A DNA stretch of 32,412 bases from NCBI GenBank assembly GCA_964645285.1, contig CAZYDR010000038.1, positions 1 through 32,412 of the forward strand, given 5' to 3'. Source of the DNA: JAYZAP01 sp964645285 (lineage in GTDB: Bacteria; Pseudomonadota; Alphaproteobacteria; JAAXGF01). The notes below the pieces were generated by a model. That model had not been told where the DNA came from. It did no database searches and saw only the letters and a program-made list of their open reading frames with translations. The position numbers were made by a program, and so were the translations under genes. This document shows positions 1 to 8,696 of this stretch, in pieces; within the stretch, counting starts at the first letter, position 1; every line of letters begins with the position of its first letter.

Positions 1-50
1 AATCAATCTATCCCAATTCATACAATCAAATTAATAGGTTCTGAGCCTAG
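1..50. other. AT-rich non-coding edge
   Basis: Fifty bases downstream of the Old Yellow Enzyme gene's stop are AT-rich compared with the coding DNA. No gene, hairpin or T-run terminator could be recognised, and the window edge cuts the context. Confidence 0.5.
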
Positions 51-1181
51 CTACCCGTCCGACTCGACCCACGCTTCCGGCAGTTCGACGCCGGGGCCGG
101 GGCGGATGACGTAGTCGTAGGCCGGCGGCATTTCCAGGCGGTCGAGGCGGTCCAGGGTTTGGGCGGCGTGGAACGGCCAGTAGGGGTCGCGCATCATTTC
201 CTTGCCCAGCAGCACCATATCGGCGTCGCCGTTGTGGATGATGGCGGCGGCCTGGTGGGGATCGACGATCTTGCCAACGGCGGCGGTCGCGATTTCGGCG
301 TCGCGGCGGATGCGGCTGGCATAGGGCACCTGCCAGCTCGACCCGATGGGATAGTGCTCGCCGGGCACGGCGGCGCCGGTGCTGCAGTCAATCAGATCGA
401 CGCCCGCGTCCTTGAGCGGCCGCGAGAGCGCCACGGAATCGTCCAGGGTCCAGCCGCCGGGTGCCAGGTCGATGGTCGACAGGCGCACCGCCAGGGGTTT
501 GCTTTCGGGCCATACCTGGCGCAGCGCCTGGACGGTCTCCAGGACGAAGCGGCTGCGCCCGGTGAAGTCGCCGCCATAGGCGTCGCCGCGCTGATTGGTC
601 AGCGGCGACAGAAAGCTGTGTAGCAGATAGCCGTGGGCGGCGTGAAGTTCAAGCAGGCCGAAGCCGGCCTCATCGGCGCGCCGCGCCGCATCCATGAAGG
701 CCTGGCGCACGACGGCGATGTCGTCGATGGTCATCTCACGGGGCGTGTGCCACAGGGCGCCGCTGGGCGGATCGAAGGCCTGGGGGCTGGGGCCGATCGC
801 TTCCCAGCCGCCATCCTCCGGGGCGATGGTGCAGTCGCCGAGCCACGGCGGCGCGGCACTGGCCTTGCGCCCGGCATGGGCGATCTGGATCGCCGACACC
901 GCGCCCTGGGCCTCCATGAAACGCACGATGCGGGCCAGAGGTTCGATCTGGTCGTCGTTCCACAGGCCCATGCAGCCCGGCGTAATGCGGCCCCGGGCCT
1001 CGACACCGGTGGCCTCGACCATGACCAGCCCGGCGCCGCCTACCGCCCGGGCGCCGAGATGGGCGAGGTGCCAGTCGTTGGCCACGCCGTCCTCGGCCAT
1101 GTACTGGCACAGGGGCGCCAGACCGATACGGTTGCGTAGGGTAACGCCGCGCAAGGGCAGCGGGTCAAAAAGATCAGGCAT
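51..1181 (-). CDS. Old Yellow Enzyme family NADH:flavin oxidoreductase (YqjM-like)
   Basis: FMN-dependent ene-reductase of the YqjM/NamA class, 376 aa, expected to be a soluble TIM-barrel enzyme reducing activated C=C bonds with NAD(P)H. The N-terminus has the family pattern LFDPLPLRGVTLRNRI followed by APLCQY, with Cys25 at the place of the redox-tuning Cys of YqjM. IQIAHAGRKAS (about 98-108) and ELHAAHGYLLHSFLSPL (about 179-193, His180/His183) are the FMN and substrate-binding motifs. I chose the ATG at 1181, not the upstream in-frame start at 1310, because GGAGG lies about 10 nt before it and family homology begins exactly there. It is transcribed away from the BrkB gene. The substrate is not predictable; the family is broad. 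Confidence 0.9.
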   Translation of the reverse strand: MPDLFDPLPLRGVTLRNRIGLAPLCQYMAEDGVANDWHLAHLGARAVGGAGLVMVEATGVEARGRITPGCMGLWNDDQIEPLARIVRFMEAQGAVSAIQIAHAGRKASAAPPWLGDCTIAPEDGGWEAIGPSPQAFDPPSGALWHTPREMTIDDIAVVRQAFMDAARRADEAGFGLLELHAAHGYLLHSFLSPLTNQRGDAYGGDFTGRSRFVLETVQALRQVWPESKPLAVRLSTIDLAPGGWTLDDSVALSRPLKDAGVDLIDCSTGAAVPGEHYPIGSSWQVPYASRIRRDAEIATAAVGKIVDPHQAAAIIHNGDADMVLLGKEMMRDPYWPFHAAQTLDRLDRLEMPPAYDYVIRPGPGVELPEAWVESDG

Positions 1182-1367
1182 GGGGTGGTATCCTCCGGGT
1201 TTGCGGTTCGCGCCAGCGATGTCGATAAAGCCCGACTGTTTGTGACCGGGCGCGGTCGAGTATAGCGCTGTATCACGGAATAGCGTTAAGCTACCGCGCG
1301 TTGGGTCCAAAACTATTCGTTGCGGGAGCGATGAGCGATGTCCGTTGGGCCCGTGGCGGTGGCCTGA
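1182..1367. promoter_or_regulatory. Divergent gap between the Old Yellow Enzyme and BrkB genes
   Basis: About 186 bp between divergent genes must hold both promoters. The only site fixed by eye is the GGAGG ribosome site of the oxidoreductase. On the plus strand GGGAG precedes an ATG at 1331, which may be the start of the damaged BrkB gene, though its frame is not the frame of the conserved N-terminus. Confidence 0.4.
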
Positions 1368-2185
1368 TTGAGGAATGGCCGCGAGTTTCTGGCTTATGGC
1401 TGGCGACGTTTCGTGGAAGACCGCTGTCCCAGTGTTGCCGCGGCGCTGAGTTACACCGCGCTGCGCCCCTGGCCGCCATCGTCTTTGCCGTGCTCGCGGC
1501 GGTCCCCCTGTTCGACGGCGTCCGGGAGAGCATCAACGGCTTCGTGTTCGACAATTTCGTGCCTGATACGGGCGAGCAGATCGCCGCCGCCTTTGACGGG
1601 TTTGTTGATAACGCGGGCGAGCTGAAGGCTCTGGGCATCGCCGGCCTGGTGATCCCCGCGTTCATGCTGCTGGCGACCATCGAGGCAATCTTCAACCGGA
1701 TTTTCCGGGTGGTGCGCCGCCGCCGCCTGCCGTCGCGGCTGGTGGTTTACTTTGTTGTCCTAACCCTCGGGCCCATCGCCCTGGGGGTCAGTGTGTCCCT
1801 GGCCAGCAATGTGGCGGCGGCGGCGAGTTGGGCCGGGTTCCATGGTCTCTCCGGGCTGCCGTGGCGATTGGATTGGCTCGGTCCGGCCTTGTTGATGGTG
1901 GCCGCCTTCAGTGTGCTTTACACGGTAGTGCCCAACCGCGAGATCGCCTGGCGCGACGCCATCGCCGGCGGCCTGTGCGCCGGTCTGCTGTTTTCCGGTT
2001 TGCGCTGGGCGCTCGGCCTCTACCTCGAGAACTTCCCCATCTATCAGACCATCTACGGCGCCCTGTCGGCGGTGCCGGTCTTCCTGATTTGGATGTATCT
2101 GTCCTGGGCGGCGGTGTTGATCGGCGCGGTGATAACCGCAACTCTTTCCGAGTGGCAAGATATGACCGTCGCCGACCGCAAATAG
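1368..2185 (+). pseudogene. YihY/BrkB family inner-membrane protein, frameshifted
   Basis: Multi-pass membrane protein of the YihY/virulence factor BrkB family, interrupted by a frameshift. The conserved N-terminus (FLAYGWRRFVEDRCPSVAAA, then LSYTAL) is read in one frame from a TTG at 1368. From about 1470 homology continues in the -1 frame as APLAAIVFAVLAAVPLF, then through hydrophobic segments to the stop at 2185. The junction reads GCGCTG-CGCCCCTG. Relatives have a few more residues (ALLALxPL) here, so loss of 10 bases, or any 1 mod 3 deletion, would explain the shift. A TGA at 1365 lies just upstream of the first segment in its frame, so the original start is uncertain. An ORF finder may instead report an intact frame from an ATG at 1331, whose first about 45 residues are out of family. 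A sequencing error is the alternative. Confidence 0.75.
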
Positions 2186-2187
2186 GT

Positions 2188-3103
2188 CTAGAGCGTTCCC
2201 CGTGTCAGGAAATTGACGGTTGCCTGTATGGTTGCCTGGTGGCCGGAAATCAGGCCGTGGATTTAGCGCACAATCAAAAAGCCCTTGGCGCCGTCCAGGC
2301 GGGTTTCCGCCACGGTCACGGTGCCGTCGTCGTCGCCTGACAGCAGCGGGTCGTATCCCCGGTCGTCGCCCTTGCCGCCGGCAATGATGGCAAAATCATG
2401 GGCCAGCGGCGGAACCAGGGCGACCTCGGCCGGGGTCAACTCCTGGCCTGACTCGCCGTAGATCAGGTGGTAAGGCCCTAGGTCCTTGAGGGTCCGGGCG
2501 ATTGCGGAACCCTGATTGGGCGGTGCGATCATGACGACGCCCTGACCCTTGATGCGGTCCTGCCAGGTATCGTCACGGGCCAGCAGATGGCGAACCACCA
2601 GCCCACCCATGCTGTGGGTGACAAAGGAAACCGTGTCGCTCCCTTCCTGGCGGTCGAGGAGCGCGGCGAGCCCTGCCGCGTGATTTTCGATGGTATCGCG
2701 GCTACTGGGATAGCTAATGGCGACGGCGTCATAGCCGCGTTTGATCAGAGCCTCCTCAAGCGCCCCAAACGTGCCGCCCGAGCGCATGATGCCGTGAACC
2801 AGCAACACCAGATGCCGGCCGGTTGGCCGCAGGGCTTCGCTCTCCTTTGCCTGCTGGAGCTGTACCTGGCACTGCGCGTAGGTTCCCCAGGCGCGGCGGG
2901 TATCGCCCGTGTCGAGCAGTCGGAAAATGACCGGTCAGCAGGTTCTCCTGAATGCGCCAGCCGGCGTAGACATGGGAATCGCGCCACAATTGCTTGCCGC
3001 CCATGGTGGGCGCGGCCAGATTCCACTCGTTGTTGCCATTCGCCAGGGCCAGGGTCGATACCAGTACCAGGAGTACCATCACAGCGGCGGTCAGTTCACG
3101 CAT
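2188..3103 (-). pseudogene. Secreted alpha/beta hydrolase (lipase-like), broken by a frameshift and a nonsense codon
   Basis: Remnant of an exported lipase/esterase-like alpha/beta hydrolase of about 300 aa. The ATG at 3103 opens a signal peptide (MRELTAAVMVLLVLVSTLAL, then AN). The frame runs to about 2922, where one extra base (or a 2-base loss) shifts it: LLTGHF continues as RLLDTGDTRRAWG in the next frame. That frame holds the oxyanion motif LLVHGIMRSGG, the nucleophile motif THSMGG and the Asp region DGTVTVAETRL. A TAA at 2265-2263 then stops it before the catalytic His. Reading past it in the same frame gives IHGLISGHQATIQATVNFL and a stop at 2188, which is the expected His-containing C-terminus. 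The start overlaps the TetR gene's stop by 8 bp (ATGCGTGA), so the two were once translationally coupled. The surviving ORF (2263-2808) is unlikely to be functional. Confidence 0.85.
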
Positions 3104-3689
3104 GATGGGCCAGCCCGGCCAGGTAGTTGACTACCATATGGCGCGCCATGCGGCGCCCGGTCTCATTGGTCACCACATCGAGCTTGCCGGATTTGGCGAG
3201 GGCGGTAATGCCGTGAAGGCTGGCCCACAGGGTCCGCGCGGCGAGCTTCCGCGCCGCGCCCGATGTCAGTGGCGACAGCGCCTCCTCGACCAGACCGAGG
3301 GCATGATCGACCTTGGCGAGATACCAGTCGGGCAGGGTGGTGGACGGGGCGAGGCTGTATTCGAAGAGAACGCTCCAGCGGTTGGGATGATCGCGCTCGA
3401 AGGCGAGATAGGTGTCGAGCAGACGAAGCACGTGGGTCTTGGGATCGCGCGACCGCCGCGCCCGGGTCATGTGCCTGGCGAGGTCGTCGAGAGTGCGGCC
3501 GTTGAGATGAATGATGATGTCGTCCAAGCCCGCGAAGACGTTGTACAGGGTCCCGGGAGAGTAACCGATGGCATAGGCGATGCGCCGCGCGGTCAAGGCG
3601 TGAATGCCCTCGGCCTCGACAATTCGGGTCGCGGCGCCCAGTGCCAGTTCATGAAGTTCGTCGCGCGAATGGTCTGATCTGCGGCCCAC
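3096..3689 (-). CDS. TetR family transcriptional regulator
   Basis: One-domain DNA-binding repressor type, 197 aa from a GTG at 3689. GGAG lies 6 nt upstream of that GTG; a TTG at 3728 would add 13 residues without a good ribosome site. The N-terminal helix-turn-helix is clear (IVEAEGIHALTARRIAYAIG, then YSPGTLYNVFAGLDDII), followed by an all-helical ligand/dimer domain with an NRWSVLFEYSL segment. It sits upstream of and overlaps the broken hydrolase gene, and is divergent from the CoA-transferase/enoyl-CoA hydratase operon across an AT-rich gap. This makes autorepression and control of the divergent operon the natural guess. The ligand is unknown; an acyl-CoA or related compound would suit the neighbours, but that is inference. 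Confidence 0.92.
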   Translation of the reverse strand: MGRRSDHSRDELHELALGAATRIVEAEGIHALTARRIAYAIGYSPGTLYNVFAGLDDIIIHLNGRTLDDLARHMTRARRSRDPKTHVLRLLDTYLAFERDHPNRWSVLFEYSLAPSTTLPDWYLAKVDHALGLVEEALSPLTSGAARKLAARTLWASLHGITALAKSGKLDVVTNETGRRMARHMVVNYLAGLAHHA

Positions 3690-3922
3690 ATTGATCTCCG
3701 GGTCGGGGTGTAATTGAACGTTGTCCAAAATATATTGAGTGAGACATAAAAAATCAAGAGTTATTTTAAACGACGCTCAATTAAATGCTATCCGACACGA
3801 ACGAAGCGCTGATGCTCGGTGGCGAAGCGGTCGCAATCGTGTCCGTTGCATTGTCGCGCCGGCATCGGCCTGTTAGCGTGAACGCGTGCTACAAGGGATA
3901 TGGAAACAATAGGGATAGGGGC
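3690..3922. promoter_or_regulatory. AT-rich divergent promoter region between the TetR gene and the CoA-transferase operon
   Basis: The stretch 3725-3790 is strikingly AT-rich against its GC-rich surroundings and lies between divergent genes, as expected for a promoter/operator zone. It contains ATTGAG (3734-3739) and its inverted partner CTCAAT (3776-3781), 36 bases apart, too short and too far apart to call an operator with confidence. No convincing -35/-10 pair could be fixed by eye. An in-frame upstream start for the CoA-transferase exists at 3785, but the segment 3785-3922 does not look like family sequence. Confidence 0.45.
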
Positions 3923-5338
3923 ATGGCAACCGCGTTCGAAGAGGTAATGGAAATCCGCGGCGACGGGCTGCCCGGCGACGGCGAGGTTGCAATCACCGGC
4001 ACCGATCCGGTGTTTTCTACGGCTTTCAAAATCGGCGAGACCTGCGCTTCCGTGTTGGCCGGCGTTGGTGTTGCGGCGTCCGATATCTGGGCCTTCAAAA
4101 CCGGCCGCCGCCAGAACGCAGGGATCGACGCCCGCCACGCGGCGGCGGCCTTGCGCAGTGCAAACTATCTGCAAAGGCCGAGACTGGACGGCGCCTTCGG
4201 GCCGCTGGTCAACGAACACCAGCTCGCCATGCACAAAATCACTCAGCCCTGGCCGACCAAGGATGGCCGCTGGTTTCTGCCGCATTTCGGCCTGCCCCAC
4301 TTACGCGACCGGGTGCTGGGCGTGCTCAATTGCGAGCCGACGCCGGAGTCCGTTGGTAAGGCGGTGGCGGGGTGGGATGCGCTCGACCTCGAGGCGGCCA
4401 TCGACGAGGCCCGCGCCTGCGGCGCCATGGTGCGAAGCAACACCGAATGGCTGGGCCATTCCCACGGTCAGGCTCTGAAAGCAAAACCCATCGTCGAGAT
4501 CATCAAGATCGCCGACAGCGACCCTAATCCGTTGCCAACGGGTGACCGGCCCCTAAGCGGTATTCGGGCGCTCGACCTGACCCGCATCCTCGCCGGGCCC
4601 GTCGCCGCGCGCACCCTGGCGGAGCACGGCGCCGACGTGTTGATGGTGGCGGCCGAGCATCTGCCGCAGATCGCCGAACATGTCATGGATACCAGCCATG
4701 GTAAGCGAAGCTGTTTTCTCGACATCGACACCGCCGAAGGCGCCGCACAACTCAAGGCGCTGGGCCGCGATGCCGATGTCTTTTCCCAAGGCTACCGCCC
4801 CGGCGTCATGAGCAACCACGGCTTCGGCCCGGAAGACCTGGCTTTGATAAACCCGGGCATCGTCTATCTTTCCATAAGCTGCTTCGGCGCCGATGGTCCG
4901 TTCAGCCATCGCGGCGGCTGGGAGCAGGTCGCCCAGACGGTCACCGGCATATGTATGGAAGGCGGCACGGACCGGCCCCGCCTGTTGCCGGCGGCGGCGT
5001 GCGACTACACCACGGGCTATCTTGGCGCCTATGGTGTCTTGCTGGCGTTGGCGCGGCGCGCCCGCGAAGGCGGCAGCTACCACGTCCGGGTGTCGCTCTG
5101 CCAGTCGGGCATGTTCATCTACCGCCAGGGCAAGACCGAATATACGGCTCCGGACATGAACCTGTCGGATGCCGAACTCGACGCTTTGCGAATTGAGTCG
5201 GACACCACATACGGGTCGTTGCGCCATCTCGGTCCCGTCCTGAAGCTGTCGGAGACCCAGCCTCATTGGTCGCGCCCGACCCCGCGGCTAGGAGGGGACG
5301 CACCGGAATGGCCCGGCGAGGCATCGGCGGCCGCGTGA
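3923..5338 (+). CDS. Class III CoA-transferase (CaiB/BaiF family)
   Basis: Transfers CoA between carboxylic acids; 471 aa. The central part is typical of the family: LDLTRILAGPVAARTLAEHG (Rossmann-type nucleotide region), SHGKRSCFLDID, FSQGYRPGVM and GIVYLSISCFGADGP. The catalytic aspartate is most likely Asp361 in AACDYTTGYLGAYG, at the position of Asp169 of formyl-CoA transferase. The first about 200 residues are a partial, more divergent copy of the same fold, as in the longer (about 470 aa) members. The ATG at 3923 is chosen because AGGGA lies 7 nt before it. It is followed after 26 bp by an enoyl-CoA hydratase, a CaiB/CaiD-like pairing. Carnitine, a branched acid or another acid are all possible substrates. 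Confidence 0.88.
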   Translation: MATAFEEVMEIRGDGLPGDGEVAITGTDPVFSTAFKIGETCASVLAGVGVAASDIWAFKTGRRQNAGIDARHAAAALRSANYLQRPRLDGAFGPLVNEHQLAMHKITQPWPTKDGRWFLPHFGLPHLRDRVLGVLNCEPTPESVGKAVAGWDALDLEAAIDEARACGAMVRSNTEWLGHSHGQALKAKPIVEIIKIADSDPNPLPTGDRPLSGIRALDLTRILAGPVAARTLAEHGADVLMVAAEHLPQIAEHVMDTSHGKRSCFLDIDTAEGAAQLKALGRDADVFSQGYRPGVMSNHGFGPEDLALINPGIVYLSISCFGADGPFSHRGGWEQVAQTVTGICMEGGTDRPRLLPAAACDYTTGYLGAYGVLLALARRAREGGSYHVRVSLCQSGMFIYRQGKTEYTAPDMNLSDAELDALRIESDTTYGSLRHLGPVLKLSETQPHWSRPTPRLGGDAPEWPGEASAAA

Positions 5339-5364
5339 CGTTCTAACAACAAGGAGGACCCGCC

Positions 5365-6174
5365 ATGAGCGACGACCTGCTCTACACCGTCAACGATCGT
5401 ATCGCCCATATCCAGATCAATAAGCCCGAGGCCATGAACGCCATCAGTCCGCCCCTCATGCCCAGGCTCTCAGCGCTCCTGAAACAGGCGGATGACGACG
5501 ACGAGAATGTCTCAGTCGTGGTGTTGAGCGGCGCCGGCGAGCATTTCGGCGCGGGCTATGATCTCAAATACCCCTGGGGTGACGACTACGGGCCGGACGC
5601 CCTTGAGCGGCGCCGTATGCTTATTGAATGCGTCAGCTTTGAGTTCACCCCCTGGGACTGCACCAAGCCGGTGATCGCCATGACGCGCGGCTACTGCCTG
5701 GCCGGAAGTTGCGAGTTGGCCATGATGTGCTGCGTTACCTTTGCCAGCGACACCGCCAAGTTCGGCGAGCCCGAAATCCGCTTTTCGGGCGCCCCGCCGG
5801 CGGTGATCATGCCCTGGATCGTCGGTCTCAAGAAAGCCCGGGAACTGCTCTACACCGGCGATATCATCGACGCTGACGAAGCGTTGCGTATCGGCATGGT
5901 CAACCGGGTCTTCGCCGACGAGGCGCTCGAAGAGGAGACCTTCCGTTACGCCCGGCGCGCTGCCGCCATCTCGCTTGAGGGCTTAAGAACCACCAAGGCC
6001 TCGATCAACCGGGGCGCCGAAATTGCCGGCATCCGCCAAGCTCTCGATTACGGGATTGAGCAGGGCGCGATGCTTGATGCAACGCTGACCAAGGACCGCA
6101 AGGCCTTCAACGATATGCGCGAAAAGGAAGGTCTTCCGGCCGCCCTACGCTGGAACAAAGCGCGGTTCGTTTAG
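5365..6174 (+). CDS. Enoyl-CoA hydratase/isomerase (crotonase family)
   Basis: Crotonase-fold enzyme, 269 aa, acting on an acyl-CoA presumably made by the CoA-transferase just upstream. A strong AAGGAGG precedes the ATG by 7 nt. Family signs: NKPEAMNAIS, the oxyanion segment HFGAGYDLK and the GYCLAGSCELAM helix (the usual GGG is AGS). Glu137 in FGEPEIRF and Glu160 in ARELLYTGDII line up with the two catalytic glutamates (144 and 164) of rat enoyl-CoA hydratase, so a true hydratase/dehydratase is plausible. The segment after Glu137 (SGAPPAVIMP) departs from the common IPGxGGTQ. The gene ends 31 bp before the stop of the convergent aminotransferase. Confidence 0.9.
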   Translation: MSDDLLYTVNDRIAHIQINKPEAMNAISPPLMPRLSALLKQADDDDENVSVVVLSGAGEHFGAGYDLKYPWGDDYGPDALERRRMLIECVSFEFTPWDCTKPVIAMTRGYCLAGSCELAMMCCVTFASDTAKFGEPEIRFSGAPPAVIMPWIVGLKKARELLYTGDIIDADEALRIGMVNRVFADEALEEETFRYARRAAAISLEGLRTTKASINRGAEIAGIRQALDYGIEQGAMLDATLTKDRKAFNDMREKEGLPAALRWNKARFV

Positions 6175-6205
6175 CCGGTTCTTAACGCAAGACTCGATCG
6201 GCCCA

Positions 6206-7492
6206 TCAACGCTCCGCCGCTAGCTGATCAATAGCGTTGTCCCATGCGGCGATGGTCTGTGCCACATCGCTGTCGTTGATGGCGGTGGAGACGTAGTATT
6301 TGGCGCTCGATTTAAGGATGCCGCGCTGCTTGAGCAGGGCGTCGAGGCGGGCGGCGAGCTTGCTGTCGCCGCGCAGCAGGTCGCGATGATTTTCCATGGC
6401 GCCGCCGGCGAACACCACGTCGAACATGGGCGCGACGCCGACCACCTGGGCCTCGAATCCGGCCGCGTCTAGCTTCCCGGCCAAGGCGGTTATCAAACGG
6501 TTGCCGGTTGCAAAAAAGCGCTCGTAGGTGCCGGGCCGGCTCAGGATATTCAAGGTCGCAATGCCCGCTACCGAAGCCACCGGGGTGCCCGAAAGAGTGC
6601 CGAACTGCGGCAGGAACTTGCCGGCTTCCGCGCGCTCACTGTCGAACAACGCCATCACATCCTCGCGGCCGGCGATCGCCGCCAGTGGAAAGCCGCCGCC
6701 AGTGGCTTTGCCCAGGGTACAGATGTCGGGGGTGACCCCGTAATAGGTCTGGGCGCCGCCATAAGCCAAGCGGAAGCCGGTTACCACCTCGTCGAACACC
6801 AGCAGCATGTCATGGGCCAGGGTTAGCTCGCGCATGGCCTCGAGGAAACCCGGTTGCGGTGGAATGAGGCGCTGCAGGGGCTCCATGAACACCGCCGCGA
6901 TCTCGCCCTCATGGGCCTTCATGAGGCTCTCCACCGCGTCCGCGTCGTTGAACGGCGCGATCAGCACCGTGTCTTTGATGGCCGCCGGAATGCCCGGCGA
7001 GCCCGGTATCGGCTCCATGGAATTGCCCGGGTTCTTGGGCGCCAGGCTCATCAGACCGTAGTCGCTGTAGCCGTGGTAGCCGCCCTCGAACTTGAGAATT
7101 TTCTCGCGCCCGGTATAGGCGCGCGCTAGGCGCATGGCGAAGGCGTCCGCCTCGCTGCCGCTGGCCGAATAGCGCACCTTGTCGGCGCAGGGCACCGCAT
7201 CGATGATGACCGCCGCCAGATCGATGCCTTGCGGGTTGGTGGCGAAGAACGTTGTGCCCTGATCGAGCTGTCGGCGCACCGCCTCGTTCACTTCCGGGTG
7301 AGCATGACCGACGATCATCGGGCCCGAGCCGATCAGGTAATCGATGTACTCGTTACCATGCTCGTCCCAGACCCGGCTGCCGCGGCCGCGACTGATGATG
7401 GTCTCGCGCTCGACATTGCCGAAGGTGCCGCCGGGCAGCACCCGGCGCGCCTTTTCCTGCAGCGCCATATGGGTTTGGGGGTTTGCGGACAT
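6206..7492 (-). CDS. Class III aminotransferase, glutamate-1-semialdehyde 2,1-aminomutase-like
   Basis: PLP-dependent fold-type I enzyme, 428 aa. The PLP lysine is Lys262 in LGKATGGGFPL and the ring-binding aspartate is Asp234 in LLVFDEVVTGFRL. YSASGSEADAFAMRLARA (about 108-124) is the phosphate/dimer region. Overall it resembles HemL, but the diverged N-terminus and the context (downstream of a ureohydrolase, not among tetrapyrrole genes) suggest an aminotransferase or aminomutase acting on a different amino acid or amine, such as an omega-amino acid released by the hydrolase. AAGGAG sits 8 nt before the ATG. It is the last gene of the minus-strand run, 95 bp after the ureohydrolase. Confidence 0.85.
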   Translation of the reverse strand: MSANPQTHMALQEKARRVLPGGTFGNVERETIISRGRGSRVWDEHGNEYIDYLIGSGPMIVGHAHPEVNEAVRRQLDQGTTFFATNPQGIDLAAVIIDAVPCADKVRYSASGSEADAFAMRLARAYTGREKILKFEGGYHGYSDYGLMSLAPKNPGNSMEPIPGSPGIPAAIKDTVLIAPFNDADAVESLMKAHEGEIAAVFMEPLQRLIPPQPGFLEAMRELTLAHDMLLVFDEVVTGFRLAYGGAQTYYGVTPDICTLGKATGGGFPLAAIAGREDVMALFDSERAEAGKFLPQFGTLSGTPVASVAGIATLNILSRPGTYERFFATGNRLITALAGKLDAAGFEAQVVGVAPMFDVVFAGGAMENHRDLLRGDSKLAARLDALLKQRGILKSSAKYYVSTAINDSDVAQTIAAWDNAIDQLAAER

Positions 7493-7587
7493 TTCGGCGG
7501 CTCCTTCGTGACAGCGTTACAACATGCCGGCAGTCTACACGGCTTCGAATCCCAATGCCGAGTCTCTGCGGATCACTCTCGCGTTGC

Positions 7588-8580
7588 TCAGGTCTTGTTC
7601 TGGCTCCCGGCGCTCTCCGCCACCAGGCACATGATTTCGAACATCATCTGAACCCCGTTTAGGCCGGTTGTTCCCGACGGATCCCAAGGCGGGGAGACCT
7701 CCACCAGGTCACCGCCCACGATGTTCAGTCCGCGCAGTCCGCGCAGCATCTGCATGGCCTCGAAGGTATTGAAACCACCGACCTCGGGCGTGCCGGTACC
7801 GGGCGCGTAGACCGGGTCCATGCCGTCCACGTCGAAGCTTACGTACGTGGGACCGTCACCGACCACGTCCCGCGCCTTCGTGATGACCGCCGGGATTCCC
7901 ATCTCGTAAAGCTCCTCGATGTGAATGACGGTCATGCCCGAATCGTAGCTGAAACTCCACAGGGCTTCGGCCGGACCCCGGATGCCGATTTGAATGGTGC
8001 GTTTGGGATCCAACACGGCTTCCTCCACCGCAACCTTGAAAGGTCCGCCATGAAAGTTGTTGTACCCGAAGAGCTCGTCCGCGGTGTCGCAATGGGCGTC
8101 GAAGTGAATCAGCCCCACCTTCTCTCCGGTGTGTTCCGCCATGGCTCTCATGATGGGTAAGGTAATCGCGTGGTCCCCACCTCCCGTGACCGGCGCGATG
8201 CCCGCCGCGAACACGGTGTCGTAGAACGCCTTGATGTCGTCGATGGCGCCGTTCAGCTCAAAGGGGTGCTCGATGAAGACATCACCGAGGTCGGCAATAT
8301 TAGCCAGGTCGAAAGGACGCACCCCGGTTTGATGATTCAAAGTCCCCATCAACGTTGATTGATCACGAAGATGACGCGGCCCGTGACGGGCGCCCGGGCG
8401 ATTGCTTACCGCGCCGTCGAACGGTACGCCGATGAGACCAACCTCGACATCGTTCCATTGCTCGGCTTCTTCAAGCAAGGGGCGGCGCATGAAGGTGGCG
8501 ACCCCTGAGTAACGCGGGTGGTACTTATCTCCCCAGGCTTTGCGCCGCTCGTCGGAGACACCGGATTGTTCGTCACTCAT
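7588..8580 (-). CDS. Arginase/agmatinase-family ureohydrolase
   Basis: Binuclear-metal hydrolase releasing urea from a guanidino compound, 330 aa. Metal ligands are all visible: His137 in GGGDHAI, the DAHCD motif (Asp161, His163, Asp165) and the DVD motif (Asp250, Asp252) in SFDVDGMDPVYAPGTGTPE. The last segment is nearer agmatinase and guanidino-acid hydrolases than arginase. The ATG at 8580 follows GAGGG by 10 nt and is preferred over the in-frame ATG at 8634, which lacks a ribosome site. It lies 116 bp downstream of ureD and upstream of the aminotransferase, so urea release and use of the amine product may be linked. Substrate candidates are agmatine, 4-guanidinobutyrate, 3-guanidinopropionate or free guanidine; the sequence alone does not decide. 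Confidence 0.9.
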   Translation of the reverse strand: MSDEQSGVSDERRKAWGDKYHPRYSGVATFMRRPLLEEAEQWNDVEVGLIGVPFDGAVSNRPGARHGPRHLRDQSTLMGTLNHQTGVRPFDLANIADLGDVFIEHPFELNGAIDDIKAFYDTVFAAGIAPVTGGGDHAITLPIMRAMAEHTGEKVGLIHFDAHCDTADELFGYNNFHGGPFKVAVEEAVLDPKRTIQIGIRGPAEALWSFSYDSGMTVIHIEELYEMGIPAVITKARDVVGDGPTYVSFDVDGMDPVYAPGTGTPEVGGFNTFEAMQMLRGLRGLNIVGGDLVEVSPPWDPSGTTGLNGVQMMFEIMCLVAESAGSQNKT

Positions 8581-8696
8581 TGGTAATCTTCCCTCTAGTT
8601 TTCTCGAGTTATACGGAACGTGCAATGTCTGCATGGTACGTTCTGTCAGCTATGAGTCCAGAGGGGAAAGGACCTTCTTATGTCCGTCGCACAGCC

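Noticed and set aside
2186..2262. Possible terminator hairpin between the convergent BrkB and hydrolase genes (GGCC...GGCC)
   Set aside because: Arms of only 4 bp with no T-run; this DNA is better explained as the former 3' end of the hydrolase gene.
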